This document shows, piece after piece, positions 26,183-35,283 of a stretch of 64,000 nt of DNA. The first letter of the stretch is position 1. Each line of letters starts with the position of its first letter. Both the position numbers and the translations under genes were made by a program. The notes below the pieces were generated by a model, which made no database searches, had not been told where the DNA came from, and was given only the letters and a program-made list of their open reading frames with translations. The stretch lies in contig NZ_JAFEMD010000022.1 of assembly GCF_016892765.1 (NCBI RefSeq), positions 1 to 64,000 on the forward strand, written 5' to 3'. This DNA comes from Microvirga arvi (lineage in GTDB: Bacteria > Pseudomonadota > Alphaproteobacteria > Rhizobiales > Beijerinckiaceae).

Positions 26183-27406
26183 ATGGTAAAGCAAAAGATT
26201 TGGCAGCCCCCTACTACGGTACAGTGCAACGGGCATGTCTCATCTGTGCCTAGAGTTACGAAGTGGTGTGCCATAATCGCTATTTTGGTCGCTGGAGGTG
26301 TTACGCCGTACTTAATGCCCAAATTTGCAGCCCCTATGCGGGCAACGGACGATCACTCGCCCAACATGACTGACCCTCAACCGAGCCCCGGTAGCAATCA
26401 TGCAGACGGACTTGCCTCGCTTACATGGTATCCGCCGCCAGCTGGCAGGTGGCAGAACTTTCCTCTGCTCACGCCAGAAAACTCTACCGGAGCTGTTGCG
26501 AGTAATGAGGCCAATGCTCTTGCATTCCAGGTCGCCTTCGAGCGGGAGAAGGATCGGGCCGATGCTGCGCAATTACTGATAACGGACCTCAAGGAGCAAC
26601 TCACCAGTTTAAAGGAAGAGCACGGAGAAAAACAGGAAGAGGTCATCGTGCTTCGAGAGGAGCTTGCTGAAGCAAAGACGGGCACACTGCAAATCATCGG
26701 ACAGCAGCGAGCCACTATCAAGGAGGATAAGCGGGCAAACAGCGCCTTACCCAGCGAGACTGCATCTTACGAGGAACTGAATAGTCTGAGAGCAAGCGCG
26801 AGTGCGGCCTGGAAAGTAGCAGACAGCGAGAGGAAGAAGGCAGCGGCCGCTTTTGAACAATTGGAAGTCGTGCAAGGCCAGCTCACTGTTCTCGCTGCGC
26901 TTGAGTGGAGTAGGAAAGAGGTCAAGAGTCAACTGAGGTCGAGGGAGGATCAGGTTATTGCAGCTCCGCTTCTTGAAAGTCGCGAAGAGCTGCCACCAGT
27001 AACTCGAACGTTCCAACTCCCACAGACCCTGGAGGTTGACCGAGCTCCATCAAAGAGGCCGGAAATCGATCTCAAACGGGAATCTCAGCGGGGGAAGGGC
27101 CAAGTCGCGACACACGGAAATACTCGTCCAGTCTCAGCGCAGCGTGAAGCAAAGGCTCTGACTCGAGACGACGGCAAGGCAACGATTGCTGCAAGTCGCA
27201 GCCGTAGGGTTCAATCCGAGGCTGAGTCATCGAGACTGACAAGACTGACGCTTGAGACCCGCGGACAAAATGTCAGGATAGTTGAGAGAGCTCCCCCCAG
27301 AATAAGCCCAAGACCTCGCATACTCACACAAAGCGTTGATAATTCGCGCAATCCTGCCGCTCTCAGTCTCCCAAGTGCCTTGCGGCCTGACAGCAGGCTT
27401 TGGTGA
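26183..27406 (+). CDS. Membrane-anchored coiled-coil protein of unknown function
   Basis: 407 residues: a short cytoplasmic N-terminus, one membrane helix at about 27-46 (WCAIIAILVAGGVTPYLMP), a Pro-rich linker, then a long predicted coiled coil (about 105-240, e.g. LLITDLKEQLTSLKEEHGEK) and a basic, disordered C-terminus. The start at 26183 has AGGA 7 bases upstream; earlier starts at 26150 (GTG) and 26159 are possible. I do not recognise a family. The Gly-rich secreted protein 60 bp downstream may be cotranscribed, and both share AT-richer codon use than most of the window. Confidence 0.6.
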   Translation: MVKQKIWQPPTTVQCNGHVSSVPRVTKWCAIIAILVAGGVTPYLMPKFAAPMRATDDHSPNMTDPQPSPGSNHADGLASLTWYPPPAGRWQNFPLLTPENSTGAVASNEANALAFQVAFEREKDRADAAQLLITDLKEQLTSLKEEHGEKQEEVIVLREELAEAKTGTLQIIGQQRATIKEDKRANSALPSETASYEELNSLRASASAAWKVADSERKKAAAAFEQLEVVQGQLTVLAALEWSRKEVKSQLRSREDQVIAAPLLESREELPPVTRTFQLPQTLEVDRAPSKRPEIDLKRESQRGKGQVATHGNTRPVSAQREAKALTRDDGKATIAASRSRRVQSEAESSRLTRLTLETRGQNVRIVERAPPRISPRPRILTQSVDNSRNPAALSLPSALRPDSRLW

Positions 27407-27465
27407 ACCCCAATTGGCTCACAGTCTCAGCGGTCGCGACAACGATCTTAGTATCAGGAGGAGCC

Positions 27466-28428
27466 ATGCTTCGCGCATCAATCGTTACCATCACTGCCAT
27501 AATGCTGATGGCCGCTCAGCCTGTCTTCGCCAAAGGTGGAGGTGAGGGAGGCAATGGCGGCGGCGGGAAAGACGGAGGCAGCGGAAAGGATGGAGGCAGC
27601 GGGAAAGATGGAGGCGGCGGTCAAGGAAACGGAGGTGGAAAGGGTGGAGGGGGAGGCCAAGATCAAGGAAACAGTGGAGGCAACGGTAACGGTGCTGGAA
27701 ACAGCGGAGGGCGTGGTGGCCAAGGAAATGGGAACAACAGCAATGGTGGTGGGACCGCCGAGGGTCGCGGGAATCAGGGTAACGGGCGCAGCGGAGGAAA
27801 TGCCGCGGGTGCCGGCAACCCAGGAAATGGCAATGGCGGCGGGAGCAGCAGCGGAAACAACGCAGCCACTGGCGGCCAGAACGTCGGAGCTAGCGGTGGT
27901 TTAGGAAGCTCCGGTGCTACCGGTGCGGTCAGCAATAACAGTGCCAGCACATCTGTGGGAGCGTCCAACCCCGTATCCACAGCCGCGACAAGCAATGTGA
28001 CAGGTGCGGCAAATCAGCAGACGACGACTCCAAGTCCAACGGTTCCAACAGGCGGGACTTTAGCACCTGCCTCGCTCACAGCTGGTGGGGGCAGTGCCGA
28101 ATTGAGCCTGCCATCCTCACTTGTCCCCCGCCTCGAACCATCAGGAAGCGAAAAGATAAACTCTGTCGTGCGGTTGATCCCACGAGCTGACATCCCAAGC
28201 CAAATTCTCCAAGCATGCCGTAACTCCATCGTAGCGGCTGCGCGTCCGTACCGGGCGATCCGGGTGGATGCCGTGAGTGCAGGGCAAGGGAGCCGTATAC
28301 CGAGCGGCGGATTTACAGCTCCCATTGAGGTAAGGGTCGTATATGCCCGTGCAAATGCACTTCAAATCCGTCAGTCTCGCGTTGCGTGCCGGCTGAATGC
28401 TGCAGGGGCGGTCGTGGCCCTTCGCTGA
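27466..28428 (+). CDS. Secreted Gly/Asn-rich protein with a C-terminal domain
   Basis: 320 residues. The signal peptide (MLRASIVTITAIMLMAAQPVFA) is followed by about 140 residues of Gly-rich repeats (KDGGSGKDGG, GGNGNGAGN), a Ser/Thr-rich linker, and a more ordered C-terminal region from about 225 (INSVVRLIPRADIPSQILQA, EVRVVYARANALQIRQS) with two Cys (one in QACRN, one in VACRL) that could form a disulfide. AGGAGG lies 5 bases before the ATG. The product is exported, perhaps to the cell surface or matrix. Function is unknown. Its stop codon directly abuts the convergent alginate lyase gene. Confidence 0.7.
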   Translation: MLRASIVTITAIMLMAAQPVFAKGGGEGGNGGGGKDGGSGKDGGSGKDGGGGQGNGGGKGGGGGQDQGNSGGNGNGAGNSGGRGGQGNGNNSNGGGTAEGRGNQGNGRSGGNAAGAGNPGNGNGGGSSSGNNAATGGQNVGASGGLGSSGATGAVSNNSASTSVGASNPVSTAATSNVTGAANQQTTTPSPTVPTGGTLAPASLTAGGGSAELSLPSSLVPRLEPSGSEKINSVVRLIPRADIPSQILQACRNSIVAAARPYRAIRVDAVSAGQGSRIPSGGFTAPIEVRVVYARANALQIRQSRVACRLNAAGAVVALR

Positions 28429-30762
28429 TCAGAATTCCTTTGGCAGGACTACTGAGAACTCCTGGTCGTATTCGTCCACGAAATAGATATCCGTGCTGAA
28501 GCCTTGGTCGTCGATGAAGTGCAGGACACGTGACGGCTGATCGAGAGCATAAGGAACGAGCAGGGTCACGAGGTTGTGCTGACGCGCGGCGGGCACTTCT
28601 GTGGCTAGATGCCATTGCAATGGCAGCCCCTCAATTTCCACCGGGTCAACGTCCGTGAAGCCCTGCTGCTGCCGGAGAACGGGCTTGCCCGCGCTGCTGA
28701 AGACGAAGTGGCCGTAAAGGCCTGCCCGGTTGCCGGTCACTCGGAAGGTCTGTCCGCCAATCTCCATCTCGTTTTCAGTGTGAAACAGGAACGTGATCGG
28801 CTCCGGTGCGTCGAGCGATACCCGATCGACGACGACGAAGTAGCGTTCGTGCACGAAATGCACGTCTCTTTGCACCAGCTTCACGCCGGGATTGAAAGAC
28901 TGGTAGGCGGCGGTGGCGTCCCCCCTTATGAAGATGTTCCTATAGTCCTGCTCCGCGGCGAGAAGCCTGCCCGAGGCAGCCTTGCCCAGAGCTTTGTCGC
29001 GCTCTGCATACTGACCCTTGCCGCCGATCAGGATCGCGTTCTTCGAGCGCGTCTGTCGGCGCCACTGACGGTGCATGGTCGAGTTGAATGCGACGTAGTA
29101 GCCGCCTTGGATGGCAAGATCTTCCCCGAAGGCCCGCAGCAAAAATGCATTTTGGTCACCATGGCTATGGCTCAGGGAACCGTATGGACTGCTCTTGAAG
29201 ACGAACTGGAGATGGCGCATCGGATCGCTCATGTCCTTCTGCACAGCCACCCAGCCGATGTCGTGGAACACTCGCAGGACGGGAAGATTTGTCGGCAGCT
29301 CCGCTTCTACTGCCGGAAAATCGTGGGCATATTGCAGATCCTCGAAGGCGAAATCCCACCAGCCATAATTATAGAAGAGATCCTCGGTGCCAGGGTCGTC
29401 GCGCCTCACCTGTTCGAAATACCATTGATAAAATCCATTGCCCGTCGCTCCCGCGAACTGGCGCATGTTATAGCCGGTCTTTAGGCTCGGCGGATCACCC
29501 ATCGTGGAATCGTCGCCGAAGCAGGTGCGTCGCACCCCAGGAGCCTTCGTATAGAGGGGAAAGTCGCCCGTAGTCTGGAAGAAAGCCCGCTGGAGAACGT
29601 CAACGCCGTGATAGTTTCGGATGAGACTGGCTGCTTCCAGCAGATAGGCCATCCCCGTGGTCCAATAATGCGGACCTTCGGCCCATCCGCCGTCTTCCCC
29701 ACCCCAGGGCGAGTAGATGCTGAACAAGTATTCGATCGTGTAATCGAGCCAGGTGCGGATCTCCTCTTCCTCGCCGAGCAGAGCGATGCAGCAGGGCGTC
29801 AGCACGGCTGACAGGGCTCGTACGGCATGGCTGTCATAAGGAAAGATATGAATGCGGGCATGGCCGATGACATGCTCGGCGATTTCACGGGTTCTCGCGA
29901 GGAGGGCTGTTCGAACGATTTCCTGCTCATGAGGGTCGAGACGATCATAAAGCCAGTCATAGCCCCATGCCAGGGCGCTCGCCACGCGAAAAGCGGCCTC
30001 GTCGTTATAGGAGCGGGAGGTTGGGCCGAGCACATCCCATTCGGCGACCGCCAGCAGCCACTCTTTGGCGCGTTCGAGCAGTCCCTCGTCCTCAAGCAGA
30101 CGGCCAGCGATGGCGAGGTGCCTGATGGCGTAGATCACTTCCTGGCAGTCGATGTACATCTGTCGCCACAGGGAAGCGACACGCTTGTTGTCGGGATAGG
30201 GTGCCGGCTCAGCGATGATCGGGCGGTCTATCCACGGCTTGACAGAGCGCTCGTAAAAATTCTGAAAGCTGCAATGATCCGGGTTTTGCTTCAGAGCCGC
30301 AGCGAAGGCTGAGATCTTGTCGGAGTCGAGCCAGAGGCGCGGATGGGATTGGGTGGCGGCTTTCGCCCGGTCCTGGCTGGATGAAAGAGGAACTGGCTTC
30401 AGGTCCGCCGGTACGGTGAAGCTGCGGCTCTCGCTCCAGGCGCTTGCAGGAGCACCCTGAACGGGATCCCAAACTGCATAGGCCCAGGTGTATTCGCCGG
30501 GAGCATAGCCATGATCCGGCGTGAAGAAGTTTCTGTGCAGGTCCTCGTAGATGAACAAGGGCTCGCCGTCCGAGCTGCCGCTTTCCGTCACCTTGAGTAC
30601 ATATCGGGATCCTTCATCCAGAGTCGGAAGCCACACGAAGCGCGGAGGGTTCTCATAGACCTCCTCGGCGTCCGGGCTGTATCTCACTGTCAGCGTTCCA
30701 GCTCTGGGCTGATCGAGAAGGTACCGTTTGGTGCTGACATTGGCATAGACGTTGGTCGACAT
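28429..30762 (-). CDS. Exo-type alginate (oligoalginate) lyase, PL15 family
   Basis: A 777-residue cytoplasmic polysaccharide lyase with no signal peptide. The N-terminal beta domain (about 1-125), the central alpha/alpha toroid (about 135-480) and the C-terminal heparinase II/III-like beta-sheet domain match Agrobacterium Atu3025 (about 776 residues as I recall). Candidate catalytic residues are His312 and Arg315 (SHAVR), Tyr366 (EGPHYW) and His532 (SHSHGDQN). These lie one position after the His311, Arg314, Tyr365 and His531 I remember for Atu3025. The enzyme releases unsaturated monosaccharides from alginate oligomers, which become DEH. It follows the binding-protein gene by 53 bp as the last gene of the import operon. 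The start at 30762 gives the family length. Confidence 0.9.
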   Translation of the reverse strand: MSTNVYANVSTKRYLLDQPRAGTLTVRYSPDAEEVYENPPRFVWLPTLDEGSRYVLKVTESGSSDGEPLFIYEDLHRNFFTPDHGYAPGEYTWAYAVWDPVQGAPASAWSESRSFTVPADLKPVPLSSSQDRAKAATQSHPRLWLDSDKISAFAAALKQNPDHCSFQNFYERSVKPWIDRPIIAEPAPYPDNKRVASLWRQMYIDCQEVIYAIRHLAIAGRLLEDEGLLERAKEWLLAVAEWDVLGPTSRSYNDEAAFRVASALAWGYDWLYDRLDPHEQEIVRTALLARTREIAEHVIGHARIHIFPYDSHAVRALSAVLTPCCIALLGEEEEIRTWLDYTIEYLFSIYSPWGGEDGGWAEGPHYWTTGMAYLLEAASLIRNYHGVDVLQRAFFQTTGDFPLYTKAPGVRRTCFGDDSTMGDPPSLKTGYNMRQFAGATGNGFYQWYFEQVRRDDPGTEDLFYNYGWWDFAFEDLQYAHDFPAVEAELPTNLPVLRVFHDIGWVAVQKDMSDPMRHLQFVFKSSPYGSLSHSHGDQNAFLLRAFGEDLAIQGGYYVAFNSTMHRQWRRQTRSKNAILIGGKGQYAERDKALGKAASGRLLAAEQDYRNIFIRGDATAAYQSFNPGVKLVQRDVHFVHERYFVVVDRVSLDAPEPITFLFHTENEMEIGGQTFRVTGNRAGLYGHFVFSSAGKPVLRQQQGFTDVDPVEIEGLPLQWHLATEVPAARQHNLVTLLVPYALDQPSRVLHFIDDQGFSTDIYFVDEYDQEFSVVLPKEF

Positions 30763-30815
30763 GATGACGGATCCGAAAGAGTGAGGCCGCCGGCTTTGAG
30801 GCCGGCGGCAGACAT

Positions 30816-32363
30816 TCACCGATATTGGCGATCATAGGCTTTTTGCATGACGGCAAGGACTTGGTCCAAGCCGAGCTTCTTCAGCTGGGCGTTGTAGGAT
30901 TCCCAGTCCTTGTCGACGTCGCGTGATCCGAGAACCCAGGCCTGCATCTGCTCGATCATGTAGGTCTGGATGTTGGGCATGTGACGGTCGAAGACCTGAC
31001 GCTCATCGACCGTCATGCTGACGCCCAGGAACTCATCGATGAGGTAGTTGCCCTTCTCATAAAGCTCGATGCCCTTGAGCGCGTCCTCGTTGGTCCACTG
31101 GCGCTCATATTCATAATCTTGCCAGAAGCCGATTGGGATCTGCGCGCCGATATCCCACATCTGAGCATTGACCGGGGCTTTGGCATTCAGGATCTCCGGC
31201 TTGTAACGCGGCTTGCCGTCGACCATGTCGTAATGCTGCCCCTCGACGCCGAAATTCGAGAGCAGTCGGCCCTGGGGCGTGAAGTAGAAGTCGAAGAGCT
31301 TGATCGTCTCTACGGGATTTTTGTTGGTCGTGGTGATGGCCCACCCATCTGGACGCAGGCGCGCGCGCCGGTTCTCGTTGATGCGCTTGCCTGAAGGGCT
31401 CGCCGGCGGCTCGATCGCCAGGAACTTCAGGTCAGGCACCTTATCCTTGAGGCTCGTGTTATACCCGGCGGTCGAAGCGAACCAATCATAGGTCATGCCA
31501 CCCTGATTGGCTCCGAGAAGAGCCTCGCGGGCACGGGCGCGGCGGGTATAAACCTCCTTGTCGATAAGACCTTCCGCGTACCATTTAGCGATGTTGCGCA
31601 TGCCTATGCGGTAGTTGTCGCCGGTATAGGGATGCTTGACCTTGCCGTTGTCGATGTAAAAGTCGTGCGCCGCATCCGAGCCGCTGGAGCGGCCATCCCA
31701 AAGCACCACGAGACGCTGGAGTTCGGAGTCGGGCTCGCGGAAGAAGAGCGGCACCTCATCCTTCTGGCCATTGCCGTTCGGATCGCGCTCACGGAAGGCC
31801 TTCAGCACCGTGTAGAGTTCATCCACGTTCTGTGGCGGCTGCAGGCCGAGCTTCTCCAGCCAGTCGTAGCGGATGAACCAGCCGCGAGCGAACTTGCCGT
31901 CGGGCACGTAGGGAACCCAGTAGATATTCCCGTCAGGAGCCGTGATGGCCTTGCGCACTTCCTGGTTCTCGGCAAGGAATCGCTTCAGGTTCGGCGCATG
32001 CTGGTCGATGAGCTTATTGAGGGGTTGGAAGGCTCCTTCCATCCCATAGCGCACGAAATCGTGACGAAGTTCATTCCCGGCGACGATGTCCGGCAGGTTG
32101 CCGGAGGCGATCAGGAGGTTGAACGCCTCCCGGCTGAGGGTGGTGGCCTTCGAGGCCACGTTCTTCAGTTTGATCCCCGTAAGTCGGGTCAATTCCTTGG
32201 CCACGGGCCAGTCATCGTTCCACACATACTTGTCACGGAAATGCATGTGGATCGTCAGTTCAAGCGGTTTGTCGACGATCTTGGTGCTCTTGGCGTCCTG
32301 AGCCACAGCGGGCGTCGCGGCCAGTACGGCCGACAGCAGCGCGGCTGTCATGATCCTTTTCAT
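30816..32363 (-). CDS. Alginate-oligosaccharide ABC transporter binding protein, AlgQ-like
   Basis: 515 residues with a Sec signal (MKRIMTAALLSAVLAATPAVA). Its size, the NDDWPVAKELTRLTGI start and the EF-hand-like loop DPNGNGQKDE at 194-203 (Asp, Asn, Asn, Gln, Asp, Glu ligands) match Sphingomonas AlgQ1/AlgQ2, which use such a calcium site. It is periplasmic and captures alginate oligomers for the permeases encoded upstream. GGAGGA lies about 8 bases before the ATG at 32363. It is part of the operon AlgM1-like, AlgM2-like, binding protein, PL15 lyase. Confidence 0.87.
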   Translation of the reverse strand: MKRIMTAALLSAVLAATPAVAQDAKSTKIVDKPLELTIHMHFRDKYVWNDDWPVAKELTRLTGIKLKNVASKATTLSREAFNLLIASGNLPDIVAGNELRHDFVRYGMEGAFQPLNKLIDQHAPNLKRFLAENQEVRKAITAPDGNIYWVPYVPDGKFARGWFIRYDWLEKLGLQPPQNVDELYTVLKAFRERDPNGNGQKDEVPLFFREPDSELQRLVVLWDGRSSGSDAAHDFYIDNGKVKHPYTGDNYRIGMRNIAKWYAEGLIDKEVYTRRARAREALLGANQGGMTYDWFASTAGYNTSLKDKVPDLKFLAIEPPASPSGKRINENRRARLRPDGWAITTTNKNPVETIKLFDFYFTPQGRLLSNFGVEGQHYDMVDGKPRYKPEILNAKAPVNAQMWDIGAQIPIGFWQDYEYERQWTNEDALKGIELYEKGNYLIDEFLGVSMTVDERQVFDRHMPNIQTYMIEQMQAWVLGSRDVDKDWESYNAQLKKLGLDQVLAVMQKAYDRQYR

Positions 32364-32421
32364 GGTAGTCCTCCGAAAGCGTTTCCTCTGGGGCTCGCCG
32401 ACTCGGCGCGACGCTCCCTCG

Positions 32422-33336
32422 TTATTCTTTGATGCCGCCGAGTGTGATGCCTTTGTTGAAATATTTCTGGACATACGGAAAAATGACTACGATGGGCAGG
32501 ATCGACACGACCATGATCGCTGCCGTGATGGTTTCGAACGAATATTCCGTGGACATCAGTGCGCTGGCGAAGCTGTCGTCGCTGCGCATGTCCACGATGG
32601 TCCGTTTCAGATAAACCTGAAGCGGGACCTTCTCCTCGCTGCGCAGGAGCACCATGGCCCAGAAATAGCCGTTCCAGCGGGAGACGAGACACAGGAGCCC
32701 AACCGTCATGATCGCGGGCTTGGCAAGTGGGATGAAGATCTTCCACAGAAGCTGGAAGTCGCTCGCACCGTCGATCCGCGCGGCCTCCTCGAAGGAGGTT
32801 GGCACGGCCTCGAAATAGTTGCGCAGCAGGATCACGTTGAAGGCGTTGCAGGCGAACGCCAAGACGATTCCCATCCGAGCGTCGAGCAGACCGAGGTCGC
32901 GAATGTTGAGGAAGAATGGAATAAGTCCGGCATGGAACCACATGGTGAAGGCCACCATGAAGCCAATGAGGCGCCGACCCCTGAGCCTCGCCCGCGACAG
33001 CGCGAATGCGCCCGGCACCATGATGAGAAGACTCGTGAGAGTGCCGAAGAAGGCGTAGAACAGCGTGTTGCCGTAGGCGATCCAGAATTTCTGGTCCGCC
33101 AGCACGTACTCGTAGGCGGCGAAAGTGATGTCCACGGGCCAGAGCGTGACCTGGCCAGACGTGACTGCAAAGCCTGAGCTCAGCGATGCCGACAGGATGT
33201 AGACGAACGGGTAGAGAGTGCTCAGTACGAAGAGCAGCAGGAGCGCTGTATTGACGACACCAAAGATTTTGTCTCCGCGAGTATAGAGATTGAAAGGTTC
33301 GGACGAGCTGTCGGACGTGAGTGCGCGAGTCGCCAT
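32422..33336 (-). CDS. ABC transporter permease, AlgM2/LplC type
   Basis: A 304-residue inner-membrane protein with six helices and the EAA loop SFEEAARIDGASDFQLLWKI for ATPase docking. It belongs to the LplC/AlgM2 branch that pairs with an LplB/AlgM1 protein and a roughly 500-residue binding protein, exactly the set found here. GAGG lies 9 bases before the ATG. It starts 9 bp after the partner permease ends. The importer's ATPase (AlgS in Sphingomonas) is not encoded nearby. Confidence 0.9.
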   Translation of the reverse strand: MATRALTSDSSSEPFNLYTRGDKIFGVVNTALLLLFVLSTLYPFVYILSASLSSGFAVTSGQVTLWPVDITFAAYEYVLADQKFWIAYGNTLFYAFFGTLTSLLIMVPGAFALSRARLRGRRLIGFMVAFTMWFHAGLIPFFLNIRDLGLLDARMGIVLAFACNAFNVILLRNYFEAVPTSFEEAARIDGASDFQLLWKIFIPLAKPAIMTVGLLCLVSRWNGYFWAMVLLRSEEKVPLQVYLKRTIVDMRSDDSFASALMSTEYSFETITAAIMVVSILPIVVIFPYVQKYFNKGITLGGIKE

Positions 33337-33345
33337 GTTCGAACC

Positions 33346-34383
33346 TCACCACACCGAGTTCTGGCTGTAGCGCCTGCTCAGCCAATTGGCGCTGACCACC
33401 AGGATGAGGGCGACGACGGCGTTGAAGAGATCCGCCGCGGTGCCGAGCGCATACTGATTATTCTGAATACCGGCTCGGTAGATGAAGGTCGAGATCACGT
33501 CCGCGGTCTCGAAGGTGGCAGGCTGATAAAGGAGGATGATGTACTCGAAATTCACCTCAATGAGCTGGCCGACGCGGATGATCAGCATGATCATGATCAC
33601 AGGGACGAGAGATGGCAGCGTGATGTATCGCATCATCTGCAAGCGCGATGCGCCGTCCATGCGGGCGGATTCATACAATGCAGGATTGATGCCGGCGATC
33701 GCTGCGAGGTAGACGATCGAGTCGAATCCTGCCTCTTTCCAAATGTTCGAACCTATGAAGATTGGGCGAAAGTATTCGGGGATCGTGAGGAAATAGATTT
33801 TCTCGAAGCCGAGCCAGTCGAGCATGATGTTCACGATCCCGGTCGTTGGCGAAAGAAAGTTCACCACGAGCCCGGCGATGATCACCAGCGAGATGAAATG
33901 CGGCAGATAGGTGATGGTTTGGGCGATGCGTCGAAAGCCTTGGTGGTGGATCTCGTTGAACATCAATGCCAGGATGATCGGCACCGGGAAGGCGAAAACA
34001 AGCGAGTAAAAGCTGATGAGCAGGGTGTTCTTGACCGCTCGCAGGAAGTACTCGTTGCTGAACAATGCCACGAAGTTGTCGAAGCCCACCCAGGGACTGC
34101 CTTCAATGCCACGAAAGAGGCTGTATTGCTTGAAGGCGATCTGAAGTCCGTACATGGGTGCGTAGAGGAAAACGGCGAACCAGATGATCATCGGCGCGAG
34201 AAGCACGTAGAGCTGCCAGTCCCGGCGCACATCCGCGAGGAGGGTGCGAACCACGCTTCCGATGCTGAAGGTCCGGGCAGGCGGAAAGGCTGGCGGCGTG
34301 GCAAGTTCCGGCGTCGCGATGACCCCGTCCATGACTCTAACGGCTCCGCCCCCGCTCTCCCGATCGAGTGCCGCCTCTGCCAT
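33346..34383 (-). CDS. ABC transporter permease, AlgM1/LplB type
   Basis: 345 residues. A 60-residue N-terminal extension precedes six membrane helices, and the EAA loop reads PALYESARMDGASRLQMMRY. The GLQIAFKQYSLFRGI segment is typical of LplB/AlgM1 permeases. GGGAGGAC lies 7 bases before the ATG. It is the first transporter gene of the operon, 39 bp after the GntR regulator stop, so regulator and importer are probably cotranscribed. Confidence 0.9.
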   Translation of the reverse strand: MAEAALDRESGGGAVRVMDGVIATPELATPPAFPPARTFSIGSVVRTLLADVRRDWQLYVLLAPMIIWFAVFLYAPMYGLQIAFKQYSLFRGIEGSPWVGFDNFVALFSNEYFLRAVKNTLLISFYSLVFAFPVPIILALMFNEIHHQGFRRIAQTITYLPHFISLVIIAGLVVNFLSPTTGIVNIMLDWLGFEKIYFLTIPEYFRPIFIGSNIWKEAGFDSIVYLAAIAGINPALYESARMDGASRLQMMRYITLPSLVPVIMIMLIIRVGQLIEVNFEYIILLYQPATFETADVISTFIYRAGIQNNQYALGTAADLFNAVVALILVVSANWLSRRYSQNSVW

Positions 34384-34422
34384 TCTACGTGTCCTCCCGT
34401 TGTCTCCGTCTGTATTCTTGCT

Positions 34423-35184
34423 TTATGCGGAGAGACGATATCGTGGTCGTTCTCGGTTGATAGCCTCGAAGAGCGCCCAGAACTCCAGGTTCTCGCCGAG
34501 TTCCCAGACTTTGTTCTCGATGCTGCCGAGATGGTCTTGCATGGCCTCTTCCGCCTTCGCTGTATTCTTGTCGGCAATGGCTGCGGTGATCGTCCGATGC
34601 TGAGCCAAGACCCGGTCCGTGGCGCGGATGTTCAGGCGTTGCTTAAGGCTGCGGATCCGGTCGATCTCGACTTTCGCGGTCTCGATCACTTGGATGACTC
34701 CTGGCAATTTCGCGGCTTCGATGATCAACGCGTGAAACTCTTCGTCAAGGTGCCGGAATGCCGTGTAGTCTTCTGCCGCTACAGCCGCCTCTTGGCGAGC
34801 GAGGCAGGCTTTCAGATTGCAGACATCCTCAAGGGTCCGTTCACTGGCGGCTCGACGGGCTGCGCCGCTTTCAAGCTGCAGGCGAACGAAGCAGCCCTCC
34901 AGGAAGCGATCGAGGTTGATAGGGGCCACATAGGTCCGGCTTTTCGGAACGACAGTGACGAGACCTTCCTCCGCCAACCGGATGATCGCTTCACGCACCG
35001 GGGTCTTGCTGACCTTAAGGCATGCGGCCACGTCCTTTTCCGACAAGGTTTGCCATGGAAGCAGAATCGTTTCGAGGATGAGTTCCCTCAGTGCCCCATG
35101 AACCTGCACGACGAGCGGCCCTTCACCTGTTAGGAGGCTGGGACCAAGAAAATCAGTGAGGGGGCGTTCAGGGCTTAGCATCAT
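34423..35184 (-). CDS. GntR-family (FCD) regulator of the alginate locus
   Basis: 253 residues: a winged helix-turn-helix at about 25-95 (SEKDVAACLKVSKTPVREAI, RLAEEGLVTVVPKSRTYV) and an FCD domain at about 110-245 (FRHLDEEFHALIIEAAKLPG). I chose the ATG at 35184. An upstream in-frame start at 35265 would place the coding region across the operator palindrome at 35195-35211 and overlap the divergent SDR promoter. It is most likely the local repressor, released by an alginate breakdown product. It is the first gene of the operon. Confidence 0.88.
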   Translation of the reverse strand: MMLSPERPLTDFLGPSLLTGEGPLVVQVHGALRELILETILLPWQTLSEKDVAACLKVSKTPVREAIIRLAEEGLVTVVPKSRTYVAPINLDRFLEGCFVRLQLESGAARRAASERTLEDVCNLKACLARQEAAVAAEDYTAFRHLDEEFHALIIEAAKLPGVIQVIETAKVEIDRIRSLKQRLNIRATDRVLAQHRTITAAIADKNTAKAEEAMQDHLGSIENKVWELGENLEFWALFEAINRERPRYRLSA

Positions 35185-35194
35185 GACAGAAATA

Positions 35195-35211
35195 TTAGCT
35201 CCTGAAGCTAA
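35195..35211. promoter_or_regulatory. Candidate GntR operator in the alginate divergent region
   Basis: A perfect inverted repeat TTAGCT-CCTGA-AGCTAA lies 11 bp from the regulator start and 73 bp from the divergent SDR start. Its size (17 bp), symmetry and position suit a GntR dimer repressing both directions. No binding evidence is available from the sequence alone. Confidence 0.5.
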
Positions 35212-35283
35212 GATATCAGTTGACGATGCCCTGACAAGCGGCGTTTGATGAAAAAATACGCCCAAGCCTATACGGAGGTTGGC

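Noticed and set aside
27536..27904. Possible tandem-repeat or CRISPR-like array in the Gly-rich gene
   Set aside because: The repeats are irregular codon-level Gly/Lys/Asp units within a coding frame, without conserved repeats and spacers.
33898..35133. 411-codon plus-strand frame opposite the alginate permease and GntR genes
   Set aside because: No family motifs and no ribosome site; both minus-strand genes have clear domains.
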